20,170 nucleotides of DNA from JBGSST01 sp041736915 (lineage in GTDB: Bacteria; Bdellovibrionota; FAC87; UBA2466). The notes beneath the pieces are model-generated. The model saw only the letters and a list, made by a program, of their open reading frames with translations. It did not search any database and was not told the origin of the DNA. Positions 8,221 through 15,813 of the stretch are shown here, in pieces. The stretch's first letter is position 1. Every line of letters starts with the position of its first letter. The position numbers were made by a program, and so were the translations under genes. The DNA lies in contig JBGSST010000435.1 in assembly GCA_041736915.1 (NCBI GenBank), forward strand, positions 1-20,170, in the 5' to 3' direction.

Positions 8221-9111
8221 TTAGACCCGCCAGTTTTGAACGTTGGGCACCCACGCCGTGGTGCGGCCGCCGATCTCTTCGTGAAGAATCGGGCGTCCCC
8301 GGTAGTCCATCGCATCTTTCTCTTTTCCCCAGCGGTAGTGGAACAGCCAGCTCTTGGGGTAACGATCGTAATCGGCTTCGAGTTTCACCGCGGTGAGAAT
8401 CACCCGCAGCAGCTTGTGGCGCAGGTTCTTCACCTCGTCGAGCGTCATCTGCGCCGCAATCCGGTGCGGCGAGAGTCCCGCCTGGTAAAGCACCTCGTCG
8501 GCAATCCAGTTGCCTACGCCCGCAAAAATCTTTTGGTCGAGCAGCACCGCTTTGATGGGCGCTTTACGCCGCTGTAACTTCTCGAACAAAACGGCGGTAG
8601 CCGGGAAGTCTACCAGCGGATCGTAACCCAGCCGTTTCACCGGCGCACTGGTTGCCGGGTCATCACTTAGCCGGATGCGGCCAAAGCGGCGCGGATCGGT
8701 GATGGCGACCTCCGTGCCGTCGTCCAGGGTGAAGAATAAACGGCAAAACCGCGGCGGCTCGCTGAGCTCTTTGTCGGTCTTCTTTTTCGTGTTCCACAGC
8801 GCGAGTCCGCCCCAGCCAAACTCCGGGTCGAGCTTGCCCTTCTTCGTGAAGCGGCGGATCTCGAGGTTGCCCGTCATTCCGAAGTGAAACACCACCCATG
8901 GTTTTCGATCGAGCTCGAGCCAGAAGTACTTTCCCTTGCGGCCCGTGCCGGTGACCTTGGCCCCCTTGAGCGCCTTCTCGACTTTCCTCGGCTCGGCCTG
9001 GTCATAGCAGATGAAATCTTCGCGATCGGCGGACACCTTTATGATCTTTCGGCCCTTTAGGGTTTTGTGGAGGCGGGCCCGGGCGGTTTCGATCTCTGGT
9101 AGCTCTGGCAT
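8221..9111 (-). CDS. mutM: Formamidopyrimidine-DNA glycosylase (Fpg/MutM), zinc-less plant/fungal-type, 296 aa
   Basis: The protein begins MPELPEIE, giving the catalytic Pro and Glu of Fpg/Nei enzymes after Met removal. GRKGKYFWLEL holds the beta-turn Lys, FHFGMTG the conserved HxGMxG element, and IFAGVGNWIADEVLYQAGLSP the helix-two-turn-helix with its Asn. The C-terminus has no CxxC...CxxC zinc finger; instead it ends with WLFHYRWGKE...GGRTTAWVPNVQNWRV, the zinc-less finger known from Arabidopsis and fungal Fpg, retaining the finger Arg in GGRTTAWVP. The role is base-excision repair of oxidised purines such as 8-oxoguanine, by N-glycosylase and AP-lyase action in the cytoplasm. It is the first gene of a likely two-gene unit with the broken protease, divergent from 9177-9839. 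Confidence 0.93.
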   Translation of the reverse strand: MPELPEIETARARLHKTLKGRKIIKVSADREDFICYDQAEPRKVEKALKGAKVTGTGRKGKYFWLELDRKPWVVFHFGMTGNLEIRRFTKKGKLDPEFGWGGLALWNTKKKTDKELSEPPRFCRLFFTLDDGTEVAITDPRRFGRIRLSDDPATSAPVKRLGYDPLVDFPATAVLFEKLQRRKAPIKAVLLDQKIFAGVGNWIADEVLYQAGLSPHRIAAQMTLDEVKNLRHKLLRVILTAVKLEADYDRYPKSWLFHYRWGKEKDAMDYRGRPILHEEIGGRTTAWVPNVQNWRV

Positions 9112-9176
9112 GGCGGCACCCTACCTCATCGCGGCGAGTCTTGGCGAGCCACTCGTTTCCGAGAATGCTTTCCCCC

Positions 9177-9839
9177 ATGCAGACCAAATCCGTCCTAATC
9201 GTGGCCCTACTGTTGTCCTTTTCTGCCTTCGCCGATGAGCTGGAGCTGACCTTCGAGACGGAGGAGATCGCGACTCCCCCCGAGGTGATTCGCCAGATTG
9301 AAAGGGCGATGGAACGCCGGCCAGTGGATACGCTGATCCACGCGCTAGACCCCATTACCGACATCATCAACATTGGGTTGAGCTTCTGGAAGATCGTCGA
9401 AGCGGGCAAGCCAGTGCTACAGGCGAAACACGCTTACGCTAACGCGCTACCCGCCGGAATAAAAAGTGCGGGCGAGCTGGAAAATTTTTCGCCGATTCAG
9501 TTTAGGTCGTACGTGCGGCGCGCCACCTCTTGGTACTACGGTACGGCGTTTGAAATTACCTACACCCTGGCCCATAAATACAACGGCTCGCACGACGGGA
9601 AGGGACGTTTCCTCGACGCGGTCACGATTCTTCCTCACAAGGTGGACGTATCGTGGGCTTACGGGCTGGACGTGACGGTAGATAAGATTTCCGTTTCCAA
9701 CTTGAGCTCAAAAGGTGACCCCATTGCATGCGTGGTCATGGAGTTCGCGATGAAGGTAACCTCCTGGTTCAAGTCGAGCCAGTACCGCAACATCTACGAG
9801 TTTCGTGGTGATTCTTCGACGGTGCGCGCTATCGAATAA
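9177..9839 (+). CDS. Secreted protein of unknown function, 220 aa
   Basis: ATG 9177 gives a clean signal peptide (MQTKSVLIVALLLSFSAFA followed by DELEL); ATG 9165 would add four residues, and neither has a strong ribosome-binding site. The mature part begins with an acidic helix, then a helical stretch around ITDIINIGLSFWKIVEAGKP. The second half looks beta-rich, with FRSYVRRATSWYYGTAFEITY, GKGRFLDAVTILPHKVDVSW and a final strand near NIYEFRGD. The alternation of Tyr/Trp-rich strands suggests a lipid- or surface-associated fold, but this is inference. The layout resembles, from memory, uncharacterised secreted proteins of Bdellovibrio-like bacteria; no function is assigned. The next gene starts 31 bases downstream. 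Confidence 0.75.
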   Translation: MQTKSVLIVALLLSFSAFADELELTFETEEIATPPEVIRQIERAMERRPVDTLIHALDPITDIINIGLSFWKIVEAGKPVLQAKHAYANALPAGIKSAGELENFSPIQFRSYVRRATSWYYGTAFEITYTLAHKYNGSHDGKGRFLDAVTILPHKVDVSWAYGLDVTVDKISVSNLSSKGDPIACVVMEFAMKVTSWFKSSQYRNIYEFRGDSSTVRAIE

Positions 9840-9870
9840 GTTCGGCAAGGCTTTTGCAATTCCTCGGCTC

Positions 9871-10302
9871 ATGAAGAAGATGAGCATCGAGAAAAGTCAC
9901 AAAATCTTTTGTTTTCCGTTTTCTACGCCGCTGCGCGAAGTGAGTGCGGCCGTTCGCGGACGGTCCGAACCCGTCTTCGTTCTGGCCCGTGGTGAAGTGA
10001 TTGGCGCTATACATGACTATGAACGCTTCGTAGAAGAGCACTCTTTCTTTGATTCCCCATTCGGCGTGGGCACGTTACTGAAGAATGTGGCCAACTTGTC
10101 GTTGCTCGTCGATGATTCGGTGAGGCTGGTGCGTAAGATCAGGGATGGCAATCGCACCCGTATCGATATTTTATCTCGTTCCCGGAAGTTAATTGCCTGG
10201 GTTTGGACCGACCGTTACGTGCATGACGATCGCCCGTCGGAACTCTACCTGGCACCAAACTATGACACCCTGTCGCTAAATAGTTCGCCTATGGCGGCCT
10301 AA
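9871..10302 (+). CDS. Unknown protein with Phd/YefM-like N-terminus, 143 aa
   Basis: No good ribosome-binding site decides the start: ATG 9871 (MKKMSIEK) and ATG 9880 (MSIEK) are both possible, and a more upstream start would overlap the preceding gene. Residues about 17-55 (PLREVSAAVRGRSEPVFVLA, then GEVIGAIHDYERFVEE) follow the Phd/YefM antitoxin pattern: a short helix, SEPV, a beta hairpin with a Gly turn, then DYERF. The remaining 85 residues (LLKNVANLSLLVDDSVRLVR, then TRIDILSRSRKLIAWVW) match nothing I recognise. No toxin gene is adjacent: upstream is a secreted protein and downstream a convergent SRPBCC gene. It may therefore be an orphan DNA-binding protein, or the likeness may be chance. 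Confidence 0.6.
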   Translation: MKKMSIEKSHKIFCFPFSTPLREVSAAVRGRSEPVFVLARGEVIGAIHDYERFVEEHSFFDSPFGVGTLLKNVANLSLLVDDSVRLVRKIRDGNRTRIDILSRSRKLIAWVWTDRYVHDDRPSELYLAPNYDTLSLNSSPMAA

Positions 10303-10379
10303 GCCGTAGGCCTGGACGGCGCTCAGTTTACCGCTGCCGTCGTCGAAAGAGGGGCGCCGCGCCGCTTCGACCGGAAAAG

Positions 10380-10916
10380 CTAAAGTAGCTTTTCAAACTT
10401 ATCGAACTGCTGCTGCCAACCCATCTGCGCGAATAGCTTCATTAGCAGTGGAATCCCCACCTCGGTGACGACGACGCGGGTTTTTCCTTCCGTTTCGCGG
10501 AACTCGACCTTAACGACGATCTCATCCGGCCATTCACCGGGCACCTTAATATCTTTGCCCTTAACGACGTTGCCATTCTCATCGGAAAACGACATCGACG
10601 AGATAATACGTTGGTTCGGTACGATGTCCTTGTAGGTGCCCACGTTGTAGAACATGTCACCCTTGGGCGACCTCATCGACAGCAGGAAGGTACCGCCCAC
10701 ACGCAGGTCGTTCTTGATGACCGGCGCGGTGTAGTCTTTGGGGCTCCACCATTTCTTCATCTGTTCTGGGTCATTCCAGACTTCCCAAACTTTGGCTACC
10801 GGGGCATTGAAGGTCCGCTCTACCGTAACGACCGATTCGGTTTTAGCGGTAACCCTTAGCACTCCCACGATGACGACCCCGAGCAGTACGACTGCAATGC
10901 CGATCTTTTTCCACAT
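10380..10916 (-). CDS. Membrane-anchored SRPBCC/AHSA1-family protein, 178 aa
   Basis: Residues 1-24 (MWKKIGIAVVLLGVVIVGVL) form an N-terminal membrane anchor or uncleaved signal. The rest is an AHSA1-type START-like domain: VERTFNAPVAKVWEVWNDPE, KKWWSPKDYTAP, the GG hairpin in LRVGGTFLLSMRSPKGD, YKDIVPNQRIISS, TRVVVTEVG, and the C-terminal helix GWQQQFDKFEKLL. Such domains bind hydrophobic ligands; in soluble AHSA1 relatives the pocket or surface also serves chaperone contacts. The anchor is unusual for the family and places the domain outside the cytoplasm or at the membrane. ATG 10914-10916 follows a GGGGGA site about 9 bases upstream. It has its own extended -10 promoter and converges with 9871-10302. 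Confidence 0.85.
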   Translation of the reverse strand: MWKKIGIAVVLLGVVIVGVLRVTAKTESVVTVERTFNAPVAKVWEVWNDPEQMKKWWSPKDYTAPVIKNDLRVGGTFLLSMRSPKGDMFYNVGTYKDIVPNQRIISSMSFSDENGNVVKGKDIKVPGEWPDEIVVKVEFRETEGKTRVVVTEVGIPLLMKLFAQMGWQQQFDKFEKLL

Positions 10917-10955
10917 GCTGGCTTTCCCCCGAACTAGTTAGAAAGTGAGAGGAAA

Positions 10956-10964
10956 ATAATACCA
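10956..10964 (-). promoter_or_regulatory. Extended -10 promoter for the SRPBCC gene
   Basis: The minus strand reads TGGTATTAT, a TGN extension plus a one-mismatch -10. A weak -35-like TTCTAC lies about 18 bases upstream of it. The transcription start would fall about 30 bases before the ATG at 10916. Confidence 0.5.
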
Positions 10965-10985
10965 GACTGGGGGAGCCACGTAGAA

Positions 10986-11026
10986 ACGCCGGATTACGGT
11001 ATGGATTTCTCCTCGTAATCCGGCGT
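10986..11026 (-). terminator. Perfect 13-bp stem-loop after the 11057-11896 gene group
   Basis: ACGCCGGATTACG (10986-10998) and CGTAATCCGGCGT (11014-11026) are exact reverse complements with a 15-base loop. It lies 30 bases past the stop at 11057. On the minus strand the stem is followed only by TTTCTACG, a poor T-tract, so it may be an inefficient terminator, a 3'-end stabiliser or a dispersed extragenic palindrome. Confidence 0.5.
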
Positions 11027-11056
11027 CCCGGGAAATAGCGGCAAAGCGTTTGCCCC

Positions 11057-11290
11057 TTAACGAGGTAGACGATCGGCTAGCTTGTGCATGACCCGCGTGC
11101 GGGCTTCCGCGAGCGCGAAGGTCACGGCCGCTCTGCCGAGCGTACGGTAGAAGAATGCGGTGGCGAAGCCCGCCAGCACGGCCATGCCGACGAGCGGAAG
11201 CGGGTGCTTTACCGTTGCTTCGACCAAGCCGTCTTCTAGCTCGTCTTCCGACCAGCGGAAGTACTCTTTTGAATAATCAGGGGCACCCAT
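11057..11290 (-). CDS. Small membrane protein of unknown function, 77 aa
   Basis: The protein has an acidic N-terminus (YSKEYFRWSEDELEDGL), then KHPLPLVGMAVLAGFATAFFY, a single hydrophobic segment preceded by a KHP motif like that of DUF883/ElaB proteins, and a basic amphipathic tail (ARTRVMHKLADRLPR). It starts one base after the TAA of the DUF883 gene (TAA-C-ATG), so translation is almost surely coupled. The HP-plus-glycine-rich-helix layout suggests that it partners or paralogises its neighbour at the inner membrane. No independent function can be given. Confidence 0.7.
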   Translation of the reverse strand: MGAPDYSKEYFRWSEDELEDGLVEATVKHPLPLVGMAVLAGFATAFFYRTLGRAAVTFALAEARTRVMHKLADRLPR

Positions 11291-11291
11291 G

Positions 11292-11579
11292 TTAGGCCGC
11301 CCTGCGGATTCCGCGCAAAGCTACGCCGAGAAGAGCACCCACGCCGAAACCAATCAGCAAGGACTGGATCGGATGCTTTTTGATCTGATCCGTCGCCCCG
11401 GAGAGGAAATCATTCGCCCTAGCTTCGACATCGCTAAGCGTTTCCTTCATTGCGGGAACGACCTGGTCGACCGTGCGGGCGAAAATCTTACGACCCTTGT
11501 CAATCGCCTCATCCGCTACGTCCGTCGCCTGAGAGCTTGCGTTATCGATGGCACCTTTAGTTTTTGCTTCAATATTCAC
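11292..11579 (-). CDS. DUF883/ElaB-YqjD-like membrane protein, 95 aa
   Basis: A long helical, Ala/Asp/Lys-rich N-terminal region (DVADEAIDKGRKIFARTVDQ, then VEARANDFLSGATDQI) is followed by KKHPIQSLLIGFGVGALLGV and RGIRRAA. This is the DUF883 arrangement, in which ElaB and YqjD of E. coli are C-tail-anchored inner-membrane proteins that bind ribosomes in stationary phase. The start is GTG at 11577-11579, chosen because GGAGGT at 11587-11592 lies 7 bases away. It is the middle gene of a three-gene group, 74 bases after the upstream stop and one base before the next start. Confidence 0.82.
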   Translation of the reverse strand: MNIEAKTKGAIDNASSQATDVADEAIDKGRKIFARTVDQVVPAMKETLSDVEARANDFLSGATDQIKKHPIQSLLIGFGVGALLGVALRGIRRAA

Positions 11580-11586
11580 TTCACTT

Positions 11587-11592
11587 ACCTCC
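11587..11592 (-). promoter_or_regulatory. Ribosome-binding site fixing the GTG start of the DUF883 gene
   Basis: The minus strand reads GGAGGT, 7 bases before the GTG at 11579. It decides for this start in the absence of a nearby ATG. Confidence 0.7.
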
Positions 11593-11653
11593 GTGATGTT
11601 TTATTTGTTAGAGACCCAAAAGATTCAGCGTGTGTAACGCATTTGATACAGCC

Positions 11654-11896
11654 TTAACCGCCCTTTACCCGGGTGTCGGGGACCTCGTGCTTGGCTTCTC
11701 CGATGGTCGGCTGGTCTGGGGAAACGTGTTCCTCAGTGTACTGATCGCCCTCGGGGGAGTTTTTCGAAACGAGCGTAGGGCTAAGCTCACGGTTGATGTT
11801 GTTGGGATTGCGCAGGTCTTCGCTGTCCCGCAGAGCCTCATCCGGAATAAAGTTGGCCTTATCCTTTTTCGGTTGAGCGACGCTTTCGTTGTTCAT
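11654..11896 (-). CDS. Small acidic, probably disordered protein, 80 aa
   Basis: The composition is almost entirely polar (MNNESVAQPKKDKANFIPDE, with later EGDQYTEEHVSPDQ), with many Pro, Asn, Glu and Asp, no Cys or Trp and no hydrophobic core, so it is expected to be unfolded. ATG 11896 has GGAGGA about 3-4 bases upstream, a strong if close ribosome site. It starts 53 bases after the tamB stop and precedes the DUF883 gene. A second protein of the same style (16645-16833) sits near the other DUF883-like gene, so the pairing recurs. Function unknown; a stress-linked or hydrophilic-protectant role is only a guess. Confidence 0.65.
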   Translation of the reverse strand: MNNESVAQPKKDKANFIPDEALRDSEDLRNPNNINRELSPTLVSKNSPEGDQYTEEHVSPDQPTIGEAKHEVPDTRVKGG

Positions 11897-11949
11897 TAGT
11901 CCTCCGTTGCAGGCTGACTAATGCAGACATCGGGCCAACAACGGGGCCG

Positions 11950-14034
11950 TTAGTAGAGGAAGTTCCACTCTAGAAGCGTGGTAAGGGATCGCTTGGTCGC
12001 CTCGAAGGGATCCTCGAGGTAACTATTGATACCCCAGTTTGGCCCTAGGCGTTTACGAATGCCGAGCTGACGCACCTGAGTGGTGTCCGATTTGAGGTTG
12101 AAGGAAGTCCCGTCCGCAAGCCGCAGCTTCGCCGAGAAAACTTTCGTTGCGGGATCATACCCCACGCTTTCCACCGGAGTGCTAGCGAGCGCGTACATTG
12201 ACGCCAGCGTAAGGGCTCCGTCCACGAGCGCGGAGCGCGTGTTGCCCACGGAATTCATCTGGTCGGAGTCGAGCTCTTCCATTGGCTTGCCGAACAAGAG
12301 CACCGCTACCACCTGCTTCTCCGGCAAAGGAGGATCGCTGACCAGTCGAGTGCGTGGCCGATCGGCTAAGCCGTCGATGTAGAGACTGATCGTGTAGTCG
12401 GTATAATAAAAGTTAACTTTGCCCTTAACCTCGGTCTCGGTCTTCTGGGTAGCCGCGATGAGCTCGAAATATTCCACCTTCGCTTCGCGGCGGAAAAGTT
12501 CCAGCGTAAACGTGTCTACGTTGATCTTGCCCGTGGCCGGTTGGTCTGCCCCGAGCAGCATATTCACCCGAATGGGCACCTTGGTTTTCGAAATGGGGTG
12601 GGCCAGGCGAATGGGATTCGCCGCCGGGGTACGGATGCGAATCTCGTATTGAAAACCGCCGGTGGTCTTGGCGATCGTGCGCGTCGCCTGCAGGTTCGTA
12701 AAACGTGAGTCGGGCATTAGCTCGGGCGGCGTGCGAACTTCGATGTCCGGAAGCACTAGACTTACGTCGTCAAGATTCACATCGGCAGTGAGGCGAGGGG
12801 GCATTCGGAACTCACCCTTGGTCGTGCTGAAAATTCTCTGCGTGCGCGAGGCGAGCTTAGTGGAGAGTTCGAACGTGGCCCTAACGTCGGTCTCTTCCTT
12901 ACCTTTCCCATCCACCGTGAGCGCTAGAGGGCCTTTTAGGACGTTGAGCGGTGCGGGAATTTCCCATTCGGTATTCGACAAAATACCAACGATCTTCTCG
13001 AACTTCTCGATGGTGAGCGAGCCCACCACATCATATTTCAGCTTGGGAAACTGGCTCAGTAGACCCCCGACATCCACGTTGATGGCGGCACTTCCCTCTC
13101 TAATCTGCGGCAAGAGGGCGTCTACACTCAGGCCTACCCGGCCCGTCACGGGGTTTTCTTTTTCGCCAACCGCACGATCGCGCTTGAGATCCGCAAACAG
13201 CTTCAGCTGGATGGGCTTAACTAGCTTAGCGATGGGATTCTTCACGGCTCGGGGAAAGGCGAAACGCGCTTCGGCCGGGCAATCGAGAGTAAGGTGATCG
13301 GTTGGCGGTTCCATGCTGAACTTTAGTCCGCATAGCCCGGTCTTCACCCTTTCTAACTTATCAACGAGGTTTAACCCCTCGTAAGAGATCTTGGCTTCGA
13401 GATCGCGAAGCCGTTTCGTGCCTTCCACGTGAAGCGTCATCTTCCGCGGTCTTGCGTTGTAGACGGCATCGATGAAGAAGTTCATTCCGTCTTTTTCCTC
13501 GCCCTCGCTGTCGGCCTGCACGGTAAGGTTTTGACCACCGCCGAGGTCGGCGCTGGCATTGACTACGAGGATCGTCGGAAAGCGAAATTTGAGATCGGCC
13601 TTACCGGAGTAACTCTCGGCATTGACGTGCGCGACTACCTTGTCGGCAAATAAGCGAACCTCATTCGGCAGCGAACCCATCTTATTGGGAATGCCTCTAC
13701 GTACATCGGGCTCTAGGTAAACGTTCAGCTGTCCTGCGCAGCCACTCATTCGCGTTAGGGGAATGGGCTTGGGCATATCCACGCACGGCGCCTCGGCCGT
13801 TAGCCGGATCTCTTTCACCCAAAATGTTTTCGACTTCGCCGTGAGGCTCGCCGTCTTGTAGGTGATCTCGATACCTCGTCCGTGCAGGTACTTCACGGCC
13901 AGCTTAAGCGTGGTGTCGTTCAAGAGGATTGAAGGCCAGAGGTTCACCGCGAGCAGAAACAGGACGAGGGACAAGATGAGTCCGCCGAAGGTAAGACCAA
14001 TACGCTTCAACCATTTCTTTAAGCCGGGCTTCAA
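11950..14034 (-). CDS. tamB: TamB-like translocation/assembly module protein (DUF490), short form, 694 aa
   Basis: The N-terminal anchor is KKWLKRIGLTFGGLILSLVL. The body is a long run of beta strands of AsmA/TamB type. The C-terminal TamB domain is clear: VSDPPLPEKQVVAVLLFG, then the helix around VDGALTLASMYALA, RLADGTSFNLKSD and the end LLEWNFLY. TamB spans the periplasm and works with TamA in outer-membrane protein insertion or lipid transport. At 694 aa it is roughly half the length of E. coli TamB, so the periplasmic groove would be short. The start is TTG 14032-14034, supported by GGGGAGG at 14039-14045, and it overlaps the tamA stop by four bases (TTGA), so translation is coupled. Confidence 0.9.
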   Translation of the reverse strand: MKPGLKKWLKRIGLTFGGLILSLVLFLLAVNLWPSILLNDTTLKLAVKYLHGRGIEITYKTASLTAKSKTFWVKEIRLTAEAPCVDMPKPIPLTRMSGCAGQLNVYLEPDVRRGIPNKMGSLPNEVRLFADKVVAHVNAESYSGKADLKFRFPTILVVNASADLGGGQNLTVQADSEGEEKDGMNFFIDAVYNARPRKMTLHVEGTKRLRDLEAKISYEGLNLVDKLERVKTGLCGLKFSMEPPTDHLTLDCPAEARFAFPRAVKNPIAKLVKPIQLKLFADLKRDRAVGEKENPVTGRVGLSVDALLPQIREGSAAINVDVGGLLSQFPKLKYDVVGSLTIEKFEKIVGILSNTEWEIPAPLNVLKGPLALTVDGKGKEETDVRATFELSTKLASRTQRIFSTTKGEFRMPPRLTADVNLDDVSLVLPDIEVRTPPELMPDSRFTNLQATRTIAKTTGGFQYEIRIRTPAANPIRLAHPISKTKVPIRVNMLLGADQPATGKINVDTFTLELFRREAKVEYFELIAATQKTETEVKGKVNFYYTDYTISLYIDGLADRPRTRLVSDPPLPEKQVVAVLLFGKPMEELDSDQMNSVGNTRSALVDGALTLASMYALASTPVESVGYDPATKVFSAKLRLADGTSFNLKSDTTQVRQLGIRKRLGPNWGINSYLEDPFEATKRSLTTLLEWNFLY

Positions 14035-15779
14035 AATTCCTCCCCGTAGCTGATGTACAGCTGCCAGCCGCGCCGCGGGTCATTAGGCCCGGGCAGCACG
14101 AAGCCGTGGGCCAGTGTGGATCGGAAAATACCGATTGGCGATTCCCAGCGCACGCCAAAGCCGGGCGATATGAAGATATCCGAGCCCAGCGTGGCCGACC
14201 GCAACCCCATGGCTCCCATGTCACCGAAGCCAAATGGCTGCAGCCCAAACGGCAGAATGTCGGGAAACCTGAGCTCCGAGCTCATGAACATGGAGGTCAA
14301 CCCACCGTCTTTCTCCGGCAGCGAGTTACGGGCGAAGCCCCGCAGGTCGTTGGATCCGCCGAGAAAGTGGCGAAAGTTCTGGGGCAGACGCGGGGCCGAG
14401 GCACCGTCAACGAACGTAGTGGCAATCGAGCCGCGAAAGCCCAGCACGGCGAAGGGTGGCTCGAAGCTTCCGAGGTTTATCAAAATGTCCGCGTACAGCC
14501 GCACCATCTGCGCGCTCACGTTCGACAGAACATCCTGCTGCGTGACCAGCGCACTCAGATCCATGGCAAAGCCACTGCGCGGGCTCGACCGGTAGAATTC
14601 GTGGTTGTGGCTTTCTAGCCGCGCGGAACCGTTGAACGACATGAACTTGCTGTCGCGGGGGCCCGGTCCGCGAACCGCCCGTAGCATTTGTATCGTGGGG
14701 CCAAAGAGAAACGTAACCCCGAAGTCTGCCGTGTCCAGAGTGGTGCCCGGAGTCAGCTGGAGCTGCCCGTTGTAGCGCTCATAAAAACGTTCGTCTTCAT
14801 GCTTAATGGAAAGCAGTGGGCTGAAGTGAAATCGCGAAGGGGTTGGTAGAAAATACCATTTCGGCCTGAGCGCTAGCTCCTGCAAACGGAATGAGCCGGT
14901 GGCCGCTACTTCGAGGCTCGATCCCATTTCGCCAATGCGCAAATGCTTCCACGACGCTCGCGCGGACGGGCCACGTTCGGTGTTCACGCCCACGCCGAAA
15001 GTGAGGGTTCGCGGGGGGCCGGCGGTATTCTTTTGCAGCAGAGCGACCGTGTCTTCCTTACAGTCCACCGAAAAGTGGGTGTTCTGTAGCACCCCTTCGC
15101 TGATTACGCGGTTCTCGGTCACGCGCAGCCAATCGCCGTGAAAAATGTCGCCAATCTGAAAAGCGTCGTACCGGCGTAGCGCTTGCACATTGAAATCAGC
15201 AATGGGCTCGCCCGCGATGCTGATGATTCGTTGCTGCTTGCCGGGGGTCATCATGACCAAGACTTCGCCGGTATTGGGGTCGGCCTGAATCTTCTGCGTG
15301 GGACAGGCGTATCCCAAACGATTCAGGCGAGCGGTGAAACGTTCTTCGATACCGTCGAGAAGCTTGGGGTTGAGCGTTTCGCCCTTTATTCGGCGCAGCT
15401 GCTCGGGATGAAAATTGGCGGGCGCCCCTTCGATTTCGAGCTTTTTGACGGTCGAGAGTTCTCCCAACGTCACTACGATGACATCGCCGTCCTTGGCGAA
15501 GGTGGGCTTGTGGTAGCCACGCAGCTTAAGGAACGTCCTTAGATGAAAGACCGCCTGGCTGTCGGTGACGTTGGACCAGGCTTCACGATCCGGGTCCGAG
15601 CAGATTAGCGCCAGCTCGCTTTTGTTGAGATCGATGCCTGGGCTATTGGGCACGCGAAAGCGACAGATCACCTCGAGCTCGTCGGCGAGCGCGATGGCAC
15701 TCACGCATAGCGCGGCCGCGAGAAACAAAATTCTCGAGAAGAGTGTCATGCGGGCCGGGATTTGCATTCGCTGTGCCAT
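14031..15779 (-). CDS. tamA: TamA/BamA-family outer-membrane barrel (POTRA + 16-strand barrel), 582 aa
   Basis: A signal peptide (MTLFSRILFLAAALCVSAIA, then LADELEV) is followed by POTRA-like repeats (LSTVKKLEIEGAPANFHPEQ; then around KQQRIISIAGEPIADFNVQ and YDAFQIGDIFHGDWL). The beta-barrel carries the Omp85 signature RHFLGGSNDLRGFARNSLPE and ends in a C-terminal Phe (LYISYGEEF), the outer-membrane recognition signal. It acts with TamB, encoded immediately downstream, in protein or lipid delivery to the outer membrane. Of the possible starts I give ATG 15777-15779; ATG 15765-15767 and 15747-15749 are in frame and none has a Shine-Dalgarno sequence. More upstream starts are excluded by the promoter at 15814-15822. 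It is divergent from the superoxide dismutase gene. Confidence 0.9.
   Translation of the reverse strand: MAQRMQIPARMTLFSRILFLAAALCVSAIALADELEVICRFRVPNSPGIDLNKSELALICSDPDREAWSNVTDSQAVFHLRTFLKLRGYHKPTFAKDGDVIVVTLGELSTVKKLEIEGAPANFHPEQLRRIKGETLNPKLLDGIEERFTARLNRLGYACPTQKIQADPNTGEVLVMMTPGKQQRIISIAGEPIADFNVQALRRYDAFQIGDIFHGDWLRVTENRVISEGVLQNTHFSVDCKEDTVALLQKNTAGPPRTLTFGVGVNTERGPSARASWKHLRIGEMGSSLEVAATGSFRLQELALRPKWYFLPTPSRFHFSPLLSIKHEDERFYERYNGQLQLTPGTTLDTADFGVTFLFGPTIQMLRAVRGPGPRDSKFMSFNGSARLESHNHEFYRSSPRSGFAMDLSALVTQQDVLSNVSAQMVRLYADILINLGSFEPPFAVLGFRGSIATTFVDGASAPRLPQNFRHFLGGSNDLRGFARNSLPEKDGGLTSMFMSSELRFPDILPFGLQPFGFGDMGAMGLRSATLGSDIFISPGFGVRWESPIGIFRSTLAHGFVLPGPNDPRRGWQLYISYGEEF
14039..14045 (-). 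promoter_or_regulatory. Ribosome-binding site for the TTG start of tamB
   Basis: The minus strand reads GGGGAGG, ending 4 bases before the TTG, inside the last codons of tamA. It decides for a TTG start overlapping the tamA stop. Confidence 0.75.
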
Positions 15780-15813
15780 GGGGGGAAGTGCGAGTTTTAG
15801 CTTATTGCGCCGC

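Noticed and set aside
9871..10302. Complete toxin-antitoxin pair
   Set aside because: No second small gene of toxin type is adjacent on either side.
11904..11944. CCGTTG/CAACGG inverted repeat near the ribosome site of the 80-aa protein gene
   Set aside because: Only 6 bp with a 29-base loop; too weak to claim an RNA switch.
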